In this document: in pieces, positions 1 to 7,886 of the stretch | Numbering within the stretch: position 1 is the stretch's first letter | How the letters are laid out: each line of letters opens with the position of its first letter | Notes under the pieces: model-generated | The model's input: only the letters and a program-made list of their open reading frames with translations | Told to the model about the DNA's origin: nothing | Databases searched by the model: none | Program-made: the position numbers and the translations under genes | IMG/VR virus record: IMGVR_UViG_3300030419_005044 | Location: 1 to 33,696 of that record | Reading direction: 5' to 3' (one strand) | DNA: 33,696 nt | Source of the DNA: a virus

Positions 1-1165
1 ATTAGCGCCACTTGAGCCTGAGGTTCCGTCGTTTCCATTTACGCCGGAAGAGCCTGAAGTACCAGAAGAACCATCAGCCCCACTTGAGCCAGAAGTACCA
101 GCGTTACCTTGGTTTCCTTGATTACCTTGATTGCCTTGAGCACCATCAGCACCAGAAGAACCTGAAGTACCAGAAGAACCATCAGCGCCACTAGACCCTG
201 AAGTTCCATTATTTCCATTGTTCCCGTCATTTCCATCGTTTCCATTTACGCCGGAAGAACCTGAAGTACCGGAAGAACCATCAGCACCATTAGCACCACT
301 TGAGCCTGAGGTTCCGTCGTTTCCATTGTTCCCGTTGTTTCCATCGTTTCCATTTACGCCGGAAGAACCTGAAGTGCCAGAGGAACCATCGGCACCATTA
401 GCGCCACTTGATCCTGAGGTTCCGTCATTTCCATTAGCGCCACTAGACCCTGAAGTACCAGAAGAACCATCAGCACCAGAAGAACCTGAAGTACCGTGGT
501 CAGCACCACTTGAACCCGAGGTTCCGTCGTTTCCATCAGCACCACTAGATCCTGAAGTACCGGAAGAACCATCAGCACCATTAGCGCCACTTGAGCCTGA
601 GGTTCCGTCGTTTCCATTGTTCCCGTTATTCCCATCGTTTCCATTTACGCCTGAAGAACCTGAAGTACCAGAGGAACCATCGGCACCATTAGCACCACTT
701 GATCCTGAAGTTCCGTCGTTTCCATTAGCACCACTAGATCCTGAAGTACCAGAAGAACCATCATCACCACTTGAACCTGAAGTTCCATCGTTTCCATCAG
801 CACCACTAGATCCTGAAGTACCGGAAGAACCATCAGCGCCACTTGATCCTGAAGTTCCATCGTTTCCATCAGCACCACTAGATCCTGAAGTACCGGAAGA
901 ACCATCAGCGCCACTTGATCCTGAAGTTCCGTCGTTTCCATTAGCACCACTAGATCCTGAAGTACCGGAAGAACCATCAGCGCCACTTGAGCCTGAGGTT
1001 CCGTCATTTCCATTAGCGCCACTAGACCCTGAAGTACCGGAAGTGCCATCAGCACCAGAAGAACCTGAAGTACCATGGTCAGCTCCAGAAGAACCAGAAG
1101 AGCCTGATGTACCATCGGTTCCGTCAGCACCACTTGAACCAGAAGTACCACTCCCGCCACCTCCT
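1..1165 (-). repeat. Low-complexity Gly-X-Y coding repeat with higher-order units
   Basis: The DNA encoding the collagen-like region repeats at 9-base scale and in larger units. A block encoding GSSGVNGNDGNNGNNGND followed by GTSGSSGAN appears near 226-361 and again near 589-723. The near-identical copies could recombine or slip to change fibre length. Confidence 0.8.
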
Positions 1166-1326
1166 CCAGCACTTATTTGCTGCCAAGCAGAGTTCTCTTT
1201 TATGTATACATTATAAGGGGAATCAGTAGAATAATAGTTAGCACCGTCAGATACAGTGTGAAGAACTGAATCCTTCTCACTATCCAGACCTACTAACTTA
1301 TCGCCAACGTACCTTTTGACCGCCAT
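1..1326 (-). CDS. Collagen-like Gly-X-Y repeat fibre protein, partial (C-terminus off the window)
   Basis: The frame is open from an ATG at 1326 to the window edge: 442 codons with no stop, so the C-terminus is missing. Residues 1-53 are a non-repetitive head ending near WQQISAGGGGG. From residue 60 on, glycine occupies every third position for about 127 triplets, mostly GTS, GSS, GAD, GAN, GND and GNN. The triplet phase is broken twice by a single His in GADHGTSG (residues 84 and 277). Gly-X-Y repeats form collagen triple helices in phage tail fibres; this family knowledge supports a trimeric fibre. There is almost no Pro or Lys and much Ser/Thr, so hydroxylation is unlikely and O-glycosylation is possible. 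It lies directly downstream of a glycosyltransferase cluster, with its own GTGTAAT element 11 bases before the start and no Shine-Dalgarno. Confidence 0.88.
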   Translation of the reverse strand, partial: MAVKRYVGDKLVGLDSEKDSVLHTVSDGANYYSTDSPYNVYIKENSAWQQISAGGGGGSGTSGSSGADGTDGTSGSSGSSGADHGTSGSSGADGTSGTSGSSGANGNDGTSGSSGADGSSGTSGSSGANGNDGTSGSSGADGSSGTSGSSGADGNDGTSGSSGADGSSGTSGSSGADGNDGTSGSSGDDGSSGTSGSSGANGNDGTSGSSGANGADGSSGTSGSSGVNGNDGNNGNNGNDGTSGSSGANGADGSSGTSGSSGADGNDGTSGSSGADHGTSGSSGADGSSGTSGSSGANGNDGTSGSSGANGADGSSGTSGSSGVNGNDGNNGNNGNDGTSGSSGANGADGSSGTSGSSGVNGNDGNDGNNGNNGTSGSSGADGSSGTSGSSGADGAQGNQGNQGNQGNAGTSGSSGADGSSGTSGSSGVNGNDGTSGSSGAN

Positions 1327-1337
1327 ATACTATGTAA

Positions 1338-1344
1338 ATTACAC
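1338..1344 (-). promoter_or_regulatory. GTGTAAT element upstream of the collagen-like gene
   Basis: GTGTAATTT reads on the minus strand with 11 bases between the heptamer and the ATG at 1326. It sits beside the stop codon of the upstream gene. No Shine-Dalgarno lies between, so a promoter giving a leaderless or near-leaderless message is possible. It is one of eleven such elements in the window. Confidence 0.4.
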
Positions 1345-1345
1345 A

Positions 1346-1738
1346 TTATTGGCCATAATCTTCGTAAGATTTTTCTTCTAATAGATTTGAACCAGTATGT
1401 ATGTTAATTTCTTTCTTAATTTCAGCTCTTTTGTCGTTAGTTTTGTAGACTAATCGCGCTAATTCAATAAAAACATTATCAAATTCTTGATTTTTTTCTT
1501 TTATTCTTATTTCGTCTTCTATTTCCCATAATGTTTCATTAATTTCTTTTAACTGCCAATAGAGTCCATATTTTCTAAAAACATGTTCAAACCAAGGTGG
1601 TTCAGCTATAGTCTCTTTTAGCGTGTTATATTCTTTTTGAATATTAGCTAATTTCTGTACGTTCTCTATCTTGTTAAGTTTTATTTCTAATATAGATAGC
1701 TTATCCAAGATCTCTCCATCTGATACTTCTACTTTCAT
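1346..1738 (-). CDS. DUF6165-family protein
   Basis: A 130-residue, mostly helical, charged protein. The opening SDGEILDKLSILEIKL, the middle LANIQKEYNTL and the C-terminal LARLVYKTNDKRAEIK and GSNLLEEKSY segments match my recollection of the DUF6165 family, which occurs beside glycosyltransferase genes in surface-polysaccharide loci. Its biochemical role is unknown. The start overlaps the stop of the 1246-residue glycosyltransferase as ATGA, so the two are probably translationally coupled. It may act with the sugar enzymes upstream; that is inference from position. No membrane segment or catalytic motif is visible. Confidence 0.65.
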   Translation of the reverse strand: MKVEVSDGEILDKLSILEIKLNKIENVQKLANIQKEYNTLKETIAEPPWFEHVFRKYGLYWQLKEINETLWEIEDEIRIKEKNQEFDNVFIELARLVYKTNDKRAEIKKEINIHTGSNLLEEKSYEDYGQ

Positions 1739-4700
1739 AATACTTTTAGGTGAACTATAACTTCTGTATAATATTCATGACGGCCAGTTTCCTTTAGAAA
1801 TCTAGACCAAAACTTATCTGTAATATCTATACCATCAAGTGAAGTTATTTTAAGATCTATTCTTTTATCATCTTTAAATCTCTTTATTAAATCTACTGCT
1901 CTAGTAAAGTTTCTATTTGTTCCATGGACTTCTCCTGACATAGCTCTCACATTTTGAAGTATCAACTCGTAGCTATCTTCAAACATTTTAATTTCTTCTC
2001 CTTCTATGTCAAATTTTAAAAAATCTATTTTTCTGTTATCTACTTCATTTAGTATCTGCCTAAAGTTTATAGAGCCAATCTTTGACTTTACTAAATTAGA
2101 GTAGTAGCTACTTTCATATACGACTTCTTTCTCAGGAGCTTCTTTAAAATATTTGTTTAATATTGTTACTTTGCTCTTTTCTTCTGGAGTTAAAGTCTTT
2201 TCAAAAATTTCTATATTATCTTTGAATGCCTCAACTCCTAAATACGTTATATTTTTTCCTCTATTTACATGGTAGAGAGGTCCTCTAGAGGAACCCAAGT
2301 CAACAACTAGATCACCATGCTTTATCTTATTAAATTTTTGATAGATATCTTTTTCTATTACCTCATTGAATACGTCTGTCCAATTTTTAGCGCTAGAGTA
2401 GACCTCTCTTTTAAGTATTAGTCTATCTATTGACTCTTTGACCATTTCAAAAGTAATTTTCTTTGAGCATTCATACTCTCTATCTGTGCCTTCGTGCTCA
2501 GGGCACCAGTTCCAATTACCCGAATCAAACTTATGTTTATTCCAGCATGAGTTGCAAACGTCCTTATTAATTATTCTGTAAGGCGTTTTAAATTCAGTTT
2601 TTTCGTTACTAAAGCCGCTTATAAGGATTACATCTTTATTTAAACCCCAAGCCAACCAAGATAAACCAGACCCAAGCCCTATAAAAAACTCACAGTTATG
2701 TAAGTCAGTTATTCTCTCCTGTAGCTCAAAGTCTCCAGTCTTGTTTATAACTCCTTTAGGCAGATGGTTCAATTTGTCCCTCCCTCCGAAAGAAGCATGC
2801 TTATCTATACATACGACTTTATAGCCTTTGGAATTAAGGTATTCCACAACTTGATCCCAACCCGTGGGATTATTCCAGTACTTACATTGGGTTGTAGACT
2901 GAACTGATATACAAACGTATTTGTCCTTGATTACTCTTTCTTTATTAACAACGTCTACCTTTGCCCTCACTTCTTTATGCGGCAAGCCAAGGTGGTAAGA
3001 TGCTGCTCTTTGCTCCTCTGCGTTTTTTACCCAGTCGGGTGTATGGTCAAACCAGCCTATTTCCAACCTATCGTCAAAGTCTATACCTTCAACATCTTTT
3101 AGATCATCTACGAACTTTATGTTCGGATAGCTATTTCTATACAAATCATTTCTAAAGGTAAAAAGATACACGTCGCAATCATTATGTACTCTATATTCCT
3201 CCGCGTAAGGAGTCCAAGCTATGCTATCTCCTAAAGAGGAGCTTCCAAGCTTAATTAAAACTTTTTTCTTTTTCTTGGGTTTTTGTTGTTTATATCTGAA
3301 TATCATATTCCTACAAAAAGTGTTCCAAGAGAAAGGCCTTCCATTAGTAGCTTCTCTCATAATTTGAGCCGCTTCATTCCTGCATGCTTCATCATCTTCG
3401 CTCTCTAAGAGGTAATAAGCATTAAGTTTGAAATTTCTTAAAGTCTTTAATTTGTTAAATATTTCTTTTAATTCAACGATGTTAAAGCTTTTCAAATCTA
3501 GGAAAAAGTAATCTACATCTTCTTCGTATCTATTAACATAAAAATTGTGATCAAAGTAAAGGTCTTGTATATCGTTTGACTCAGTCTCTGTAATTTTTCT
3601 ATTAGTTATTAAGCACAGGTTCTTCCTGTCTACTTCATGTTGTATATCTGAAATACTCAGAGCGCATAATTCGTCAAAGAAGTTATAATAAGTTGGTAGT
3701 ATTTTATTGTCTTTATACTCTTTTGTAGACTCTATTGAATCATATAAGTTTTGTTTGCCTACTCTCTCTTGTTCTTTACTAACATTTGAAGGCGTTGCAT
3801 GAGATTGATTGTGGTTAAGCACTTTGTACATAGGCCTAGGAAATAATATATAGTCGCCATATTTTTGCAGTTGCGCCATTCTTATAGAGTCTTCTGATAC
3901 TGTTTTGACGGGATCATTTACTTCTATATTAACGTTATTTTGATTCTTATGCCCTCTTAAAGCTCCGAAAAATCTAAAAGACCTTAAGTAGGACCAATCA
4001 AATTTACCTGAATCAATAAGATCCTTCTCGTGCTTATCTAAGTAATCATGCCAATTTCCCTGAGGAAAAGAAAAGTCAGCATTAGTAATATTTTCTGAGT
4101 CATGAACATTATCTTTGTACTGATGAAACCAAGTGGAAAAAGTAAATGGCTTAGGGTTCTTTTTGAGCATATAATTTAAAAACTCTAAAGCCTTGGGGTA
4201 TATTCCATCATCGGCATCAATTAAAGCTAGGTAATCGCAATCTTTTGTAACAAAGCGCTGAGGATTCCAAAACATTTCTTTCTTACTTTTTTGCTCGCAA
4301 TAAATTACTCTAGTGTCTCTAGACGCTAAATCAAGAAGAGCATCTTTTACTGAATCGTCTTTACTAAAATCATCTGTAACGAACCACTTCCAGTCAGAAT
4401 AAGTTTGACTACGTATTTGCTCGTATAATCCCGGTATGTATCTGGCGTTATTGTAGAAGCTTGTATACAAAGCTATTCTTAAATCTTCTTTTTTTCTTGG
4501 GTTTTTAATAATTTCCTTAATATGCTCTTTTGCATCTACGTCATCTATAAAAGTTACCTTATCATTATTTTCATATTTTTTGTATAGATCGCAAGACTCT
4601 ATTCTATTCATTAAAACAGGCATGCCCCAAGATATAGCCTCTTTTACGCTTAAAGGATTCAGCTCTCTTTTAGACGGAAAAAAGAATAAGTCCATGCATG

Positions 4701-5475
4701 AGTAAAAAGTATCAACGTCATTTCTTTCTCCCCAAACTTTACAATTAGGTAAATCTGTATTCTCAATACCACAATTACATAGATAACAATCATTCCCTAT
4801 AAAATGAAACTCTATATTCTCGTCTAACATTTGCTCGGCTATTTCATAAATAAACTTTTGATTTTTATTTTCATGAAAAAGGCCAACGTTTAATATATGA
4901 GTTTTCTCGGGATCCAAACCGAGACTCAATAAGGTCTCTTTTCTGTCCGGTCTTTCCTTAGGTGTTATTTCATAATCCCATATATAGCATTCGGCATCCG
5001 GAAAGACTTCTTTTATCTTCTCTGGATGATAGTCGGAAACGCAAACATAACCATCTGGAATATGAACTTTGTTACTGAAATCAAAAGAGTTAGAATGACA
5101 AGTTTCTAATATTTTATAACTCCTGTTTTCGTCATATATTTTCTCTAGTAAATCTTCTGGAAATCCATTATATTCAAAATTTTCTGGTATTTCATTAAAA
5201 TGTATGACATGTGGTTTAAATTCTTGTATAATCTCCCAAAGCCTGTTTCTCTCTTCTTTCCAATTATCGGAGAAGCAAGGCCCTACGCATTCATGACTTT
5301 TTTTGCCAACAAGATTAATTATTTTATCTTTTTGTATATTATATGAACCATAATTATTAAATTCTGCTACAAAAACCTCGCTTTCTAGCATACTAACTTT
5401 TATAAGCTCATACAACCACTGGGGAGAGCCTCCAGTAGACAAATGCATTGGTACATATAATATTCTTCTCTTCAT
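1735..5475 (-). CDS. Four-domain fusion: GT4 + GT2 + autotransporter-type heptosyltransferase (GT9-like) + FkbM methyltransferase
   Basis: A 1246-residue protein. Residues 1-333 look like a GT4 glycosyltransferase, with the E-x7-E region FFPSKRELNPLSVKEA. Residues 334-600 look like GT2: LYTSFYNNARYI, TDDFSKDDS, and the metal-binding LIDADDG near 418-424. Residues 601-737 are unassigned. Residues 738-1020 are GT9-like (IKLGSSSLGDSIAWTPYAEE, FIGLGSGLSWLAWGL) and carry four cysteines (974, 977, 991, 1003) in the CNSCW/WCPEH/ECSK arrangement of bacterial autotransporter O-heptosyltransferases (TibC type), where cysteines hold an iron. Residues 1045-1246 are an FkbM-type methyltransferase (LVVDLGSSRG; DFLKFDIEGEE). 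The start overlaps the upstream carbamoyltransferase stop by ATGA. Likely role: building and methylating a glycan, possibly on a Ser-rich virion protein. The acceptor is not shown by the sequence. Confidence 0.85.
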   Translation of the reverse strand: MKRRILYVPMHLSTGGSPQWLYELIKVSMLESEVFVAEFNNYGSYNIQKDKIINLVGKKSHECVGPCFSDNWKEERNRLWEIIQEFKPHVIHFNEIPENFEYNGFPEDLLEKIYDENRSYKILETCHSNSFDFSNKVHIPDGYVCVSDYHPEKIKEVFPDAECYIWDYEITPKERPDRKETLLSLGLDPEKTHILNVGLFHENKNQKFIYEIAEQMLDENIEFHFIGNDCYLCNCGIENTDLPNCKVWGERNDVDTFYSCMDLFFFPSKRELNPLSVKEAISWGMPVLMNRIESCDLYKKYENNDKVTFIDDVDAKEHIKEIIKNPRKKEDLRIALYTSFYNNARYIPGLYEQIRSQTYSDWKWFVTDDFSKDDSVKDALLDLASRDTRVIYCEQKSKKEMFWNPQRFVTKDCDYLALIDADDGIYPKALEFLNYMLKKNPKPFTFSTWFHQYKDNVHDSENITNADFSFPQGNWHDYLDKHEKDLIDSGKFDWSYLRSFRFFGALRGHKNQNNVNIEVNDPVKTVSEDSIRMAQLQKYGDYILFPRPMYKVLNHNQSHATPSNVSKEQERVGKQNLYDSIESTKEYKDNKILPTYYNFFDELCALSISDIQHEVDRKNLCLITNRKITETESNDIQDLYFDHNFYVNRYEEDVDYFFLDLKSFNIVELKEIFNKLKTLRNFKLNAYYLLESEDDEACRNEAAQIMREATNGRPFSWNTFCRNMIFRYKQQKPKKKKKVLIKLGSSSLGDSIAWTPYAEEYRVHNDCDVYLFTFRNDLYRNSYPNIKFVDDLKDVEGIDFDDRLEIGWFDHTPDWVKNAEEQRAASYHLGLPHKEVRAKVDVVNKERVIKDKYVCISVQSTTQCKYWNNPTGWDQVVEYLNSKGYKVVCIDKHASFGGRDKLNHLPKGVINKTGDFELQERITDLHNCEFFIGLGSGLSWLAWGLNKDVILISGFSNEKTEFKTPYRIINKDVCNSCWNKHKFDSGNWNWCPEHEGTDREYECSKKITFEMVKESIDRLILKREVYSSAKNWTDVFNEVIEKDIYQKFNKIKHGDLVVDLGSSRGPLYHVNRGKNITYLGVEAFKDNIEIFEKTLTPEEKSKVTILNKYFKEAPEKEVVYESSYYSNLVKSKIGSINFRQILNEVDNRKIDFLKFDIEGEEIKMFEDSYELILQNVRAMSGEVHGTNRNFTRAVDLIKRFKDDKRIDLKITSLDGIDITDKFWSRFLKETGRHEYYTEVIVHLKVL

Positions 5476-6494
5476 CTATAAATTAAATAATGAACTAGCA
5501 TACCATAAGATATGCCGTTATCTCCCGGAGAAGGCTGCACGAAAAAGTTTACATCTTCGTAAGTCTTACTTAGTCTTTCGTTCAGTAAAACATTCAGGGC
5601 TCCTCCACCAGTTAGACAAACATTCTTATAAGAGTTATTCCAATAAATTTGGAAATTTTCTATAAAAATATTTTCAAAAGCTAGCTGACAATTAAAGGCC
5701 ATATCATAAGCCTCTTTGCCCTCTAAGCAATTAAAGCTTAAATCGCCAAAATGCCTCAAATACGCCTCTGAAACATTTAAGCTCTTAGGATCCTCAATAT
5801 TAAAATACTCGTATATTTTATCGTAAAGGCCTTGGTCGAAACTTCCGTAAGCTGAGAGACCCATTATTTTTCCCGGATAACTCACTCCATTATGTTCATG
5901 CTTGCTTGTCTCGAGTAAATTTCCTAGCTCTGGCTTCCTTAATTCTTTTATGAAGTTCCCCATCCTAGCGTATTTAGTTGGAAAGGGGTTATTATAATGA
6001 GGGTTGATCTGATCAAAATTTATATTGTTTTTATTTAGATCGTAAACACAAAAAGTTCCATCATTTCCTCCTCCATCATAGCTAAATACTATGGCATTGT
6101 CGAATCCGCTAGATAAAAAAGAACCAGCAGCGTGAGCCTTATGATGCGAAGTTACATCTTGATCTGTATGAAAGACTTTTTTTATTTTAAAATAATCCTT
6201 TACAAAGCCAGCTATCTCCTCTGAAGTATCCCAATCAAATAAACCTATATCAAAGCTACTAACAAATATGCCTTTATCAATTAATATAGTATTAATGTAA
6301 TCTAAAAAATTTACTATATCTTCATTTGATACACCTTGAGAGTGTCTAGAAAAAGGATTAAGCAATCTCGTAAAGTACCTACTGCCAAATATCCTTTCGA
6401 ACTCTAGTATAAAAACAGATTCGCCAACGTAGACAGTTATGTTTCCATCATGCCCATTACCTGCGTAGAAGCTTATAACACTATCTGCAACCAT
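5472..6494 (-). CDS. NodU/CmcH-type carbamoyltransferase, catalytic (Kae1-like) domain only
   Basis: A 340-residue protein matching the N-terminal domain of O-carbamoyltransferases: SFYAGNGHDGN at the N-terminus, HHKAHAAGSFLSSGFD, FSYDGGGNDGT, KIMGLSAYG, and the nucleotide-binding LTGGGALNVLLNERL followed by PSPGDNGISYG. This ASKHA-fold domain transfers the carbamoyl group to a sugar hydroxyl. Family members are usually about 550-600 residues with a C-terminal YrdC-like domain that makes carbamoyl-adenylate. Here the gene stops right after the first domain and no partner is seen in the window. The start overlaps the upstream gene by 14 bases, and the downstream glycosyltransferase start overlaps its stop (ATGA). 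Probable role: carbamoylating the glycan made by the neighbouring enzymes. Confidence 0.82.
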   Translation of the reverse strand: MVADSVISFYAGNGHDGNITVYVGESVFILEFERIFGSRYFTRLLNPFSRHSQGVSNEDIVNFLDYINTILIDKGIFVSSFDIGLFDWDTSEEIAGFVKDYFKIKKVFHTDQDVTSHHKAHAAGSFLSSGFDNAIVFSYDGGGNDGTFCVYDLNKNNINFDQINPHYNNPFPTKYARMGNFIKELRKPELGNLLETSKHEHNGVSYPGKIMGLSAYGSFDQGLYDKIYEYFNIEDPKSLNVSEAYLRHFGDLSFNCLEGKEAYDMAFNCQLAFENIFIENFQIYWNNSYKNVCLTGGGALNVLLNERLSKTYEDVNFFVQPSPGDNGISYGMLVHYLIYR

Positions 6495-6816
6495 AAAATT
6501 TAATACTTAAGTTGTTAATCATTTCCAATATATAGGGATGAGACCACCAAAATTCGTTATGTCTGCCGGGGCTTGGCTTACTAAATATATGCTCCTCAAA
6601 AGGCACATTATTATTAAACATAGTAGCTCTAAAAAAGCTGAAAGGAAGATTCTCTCTGCCTACACAAGGAAAAAATAACTTGTCATCATTAAAAAAAGGG
6701 GGATCAAATAGACTAAACTTATCCGAAGTAAATACAGGCTGTCTATTTATAACTTTAATCTCGGCGGCAAGCGGGTAAGCTACATTACCTTTATGTTTCT
6801 TGAAGACATCCTTCAT
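6481..6816 (-). CDS. Hypothetical protein in the sugar cluster
   Basis: A 111-residue protein that I do not recognise. It is aromatic-rich, with FSLFDPPFF, NDDKLFFPCVG and HNEFWWSHPY, suggesting a compact globular domain. There is no signal peptide or membrane segment. It starts one base after the stop of the GT9-like gene and overlaps the carbamoyltransferase start by 14 bases, so it is co-translated with both sugar enzymes. A role in the same glycan pathway is inferred from position only. Confidence 0.6.
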   Translation of the reverse strand: MKDVFKKHKGNVAYPLAAEIKVINRQPVFTSDKFSLFDPPFFNDDKLFFPCVGRENLPFSFFRATMFNNNVPFEEHIFSKPSPGRHNEFWWSHPYILEMINNLSIKFYGCR

Positions 6817-6817
6817 T

Positions 6818-7849
6818 TTACTTTCTATTAATCACAGCTTCTAAAACCGTCTCCCATGAAGGCTGACAGTCATAATTAGGCCTACCTTCCAAACAGTAAG
6901 GTAAAGGGGGCACGCTATTTATTGTAGCATGCTCTATTACGGAATATTGAGGGTCAGAAGCACAGAAGGAAGAACAGGATCCGCCAACAAAAGTGTACTT
7001 ATATTTCTGACTACCTTTTCTATACGGAGCCCTCCATAAAGGATTGATTGATGCTCCAATCTGCACAATATAAGTATCAGTACATCCAGCTAAGTGAAGC
7101 TGCCCTGTATCTAGTGTTACACAGACTTCCGAATTTTTTGTTATATAGTAGTCCTGATCCAAGCTAGTTCTGTTCATAAAACTAACCCCTTCAAACTTAA
7201 AATCCCCAAAAGCATAACAAGACTTATCATGGTCATATTGACCGGGTTCTTTCGACTGATCAAACCCAACTAAGGCAACTTTATAGCCATGATCATTTAA
7301 GCCTCTTATCAGCTCTCTATAGCTTTTTTCGGGCCAAGTCCTGCTGGGCCAGTTCTTACCAATATGTATAACTACATAATTATTATTATTAATAAACTCT
7401 TGATCTTCTCTTTCAAATTCTACAGGTCCGGGATAATAATCATAATGCATTTCGTCTGGCCTAAGATCAAACCCCAACTCTATGCAATGTATCCTTCTAA
7501 TGTCATACAAACCGTACTTTGATTCTATGCCGTTTTTGTCAGGCTTACCTATGGCATTAAAACAATTAAACACTTCGTAATTCTTATAATATTCTTCATC
7601 AAAGTCATTTATATTAATTGTAAATTCTACATGCGGGTTATGATCAAATAAAAAAGGTTTACTAGTGCATACAATAATTTTTTTAGCGTAAGAATGCGCC
7701 AATTTCCTTATTGTTGGAGTAGCCGCAAGAGTATCTCCAAAAGAAAAAGAGTTGATCTTTAGAATGACATCTTTAGCCCTTTTCTGACCCCTTGATTTCT
7801 CAGTATTAAATAGAGGAGCTTGCTCCTCATAAAAGTTAGCTGAATTCAT
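6818..7849 (-). CDS. GT9-family (heptosyltransferase-like) glycosyltransferase
   Basis: A 343-residue protein with GT9 features: ILKINSFSFGDTLAATPTIR near residues 29-48, VVIHIGKNWPSRTWPEKSY near 159-177, and the nucleotide-sugar site VTLDTGQLHLAGC followed by IGASINPLWRAPY near 244-276. Four cysteines follow (292, 296, 319, 328), resembling the cysteine finger in the GT9-like domain of the downstream fusion, though the spacing differs. GT9 enzymes usually transfer heptose, to LPS or, in the TibC branch, to protein Ser. The acceptor here is unknown. It is the first gene of the sugar cluster and is separated from the upstream lectin-like gene by 37 bases. Confidence 0.8.
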   Translation of the reverse strand: MNSANFYEEQAPLFNTEKSRGQKRAKDVILKINSFSFGDTLAATPTIRKLAHSYAKKIIVCTSKPFLFDHNPHVEFTININDFDEEYYKNYEVFNCFNAIGKPDKNGIESKYGLYDIRRIHCIELGFDLRPDEMHYDYYPGPVEFEREDQEFINNNNYVVIHIGKNWPSRTWPEKSYRELIRGLNDHGYKVALVGFDQSKEPGQYDHDKSCYAFGDFKFEGVSFMNRTSLDQDYYITKNSEVCVTLDTGQLHLAGCTDTYIVQIGASINPLWRAPYRKGSQKYKYTFVGGSCSSFCASDPQYSVIEHATINSVPPLPYCLEGRPNYDCQPSWETVLEAVINRK

Positions 7850-7886
7850 TTACTAGTTTTAAAGCTTAAAAAGTCAAATTTCAAAA

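Noticed and set aside
1-1165. CRISPR-like array
   Set aside because: The repeats are in-frame coding repeats at 9-base scale without spacers; the Gly-X-Y protein explains them.
354-1172. Minus-strand Leu/Val-rich repeat frames
   Set aside because: Wrong reading frame of the same Gly-X-Y repeat; composition and lack of a proper start argue against them.
218-1216. Long plus-strand Pro/Glu-rich frame with 'PEVPEEPSAP' repeats
   Set aside because: It is the antisense of the Gly-X-Y collagen-like gene; the minus frame gives perfect glycine periodicity and a good non-repetitive head and start.
5472-6494. Carbamoyltransferase as a frameshifted pseudogene
   Set aside because: The frame is intact, conserved motifs are in order, and it ends with a stop that overlaps the next start; a domain-only gene is simpler.
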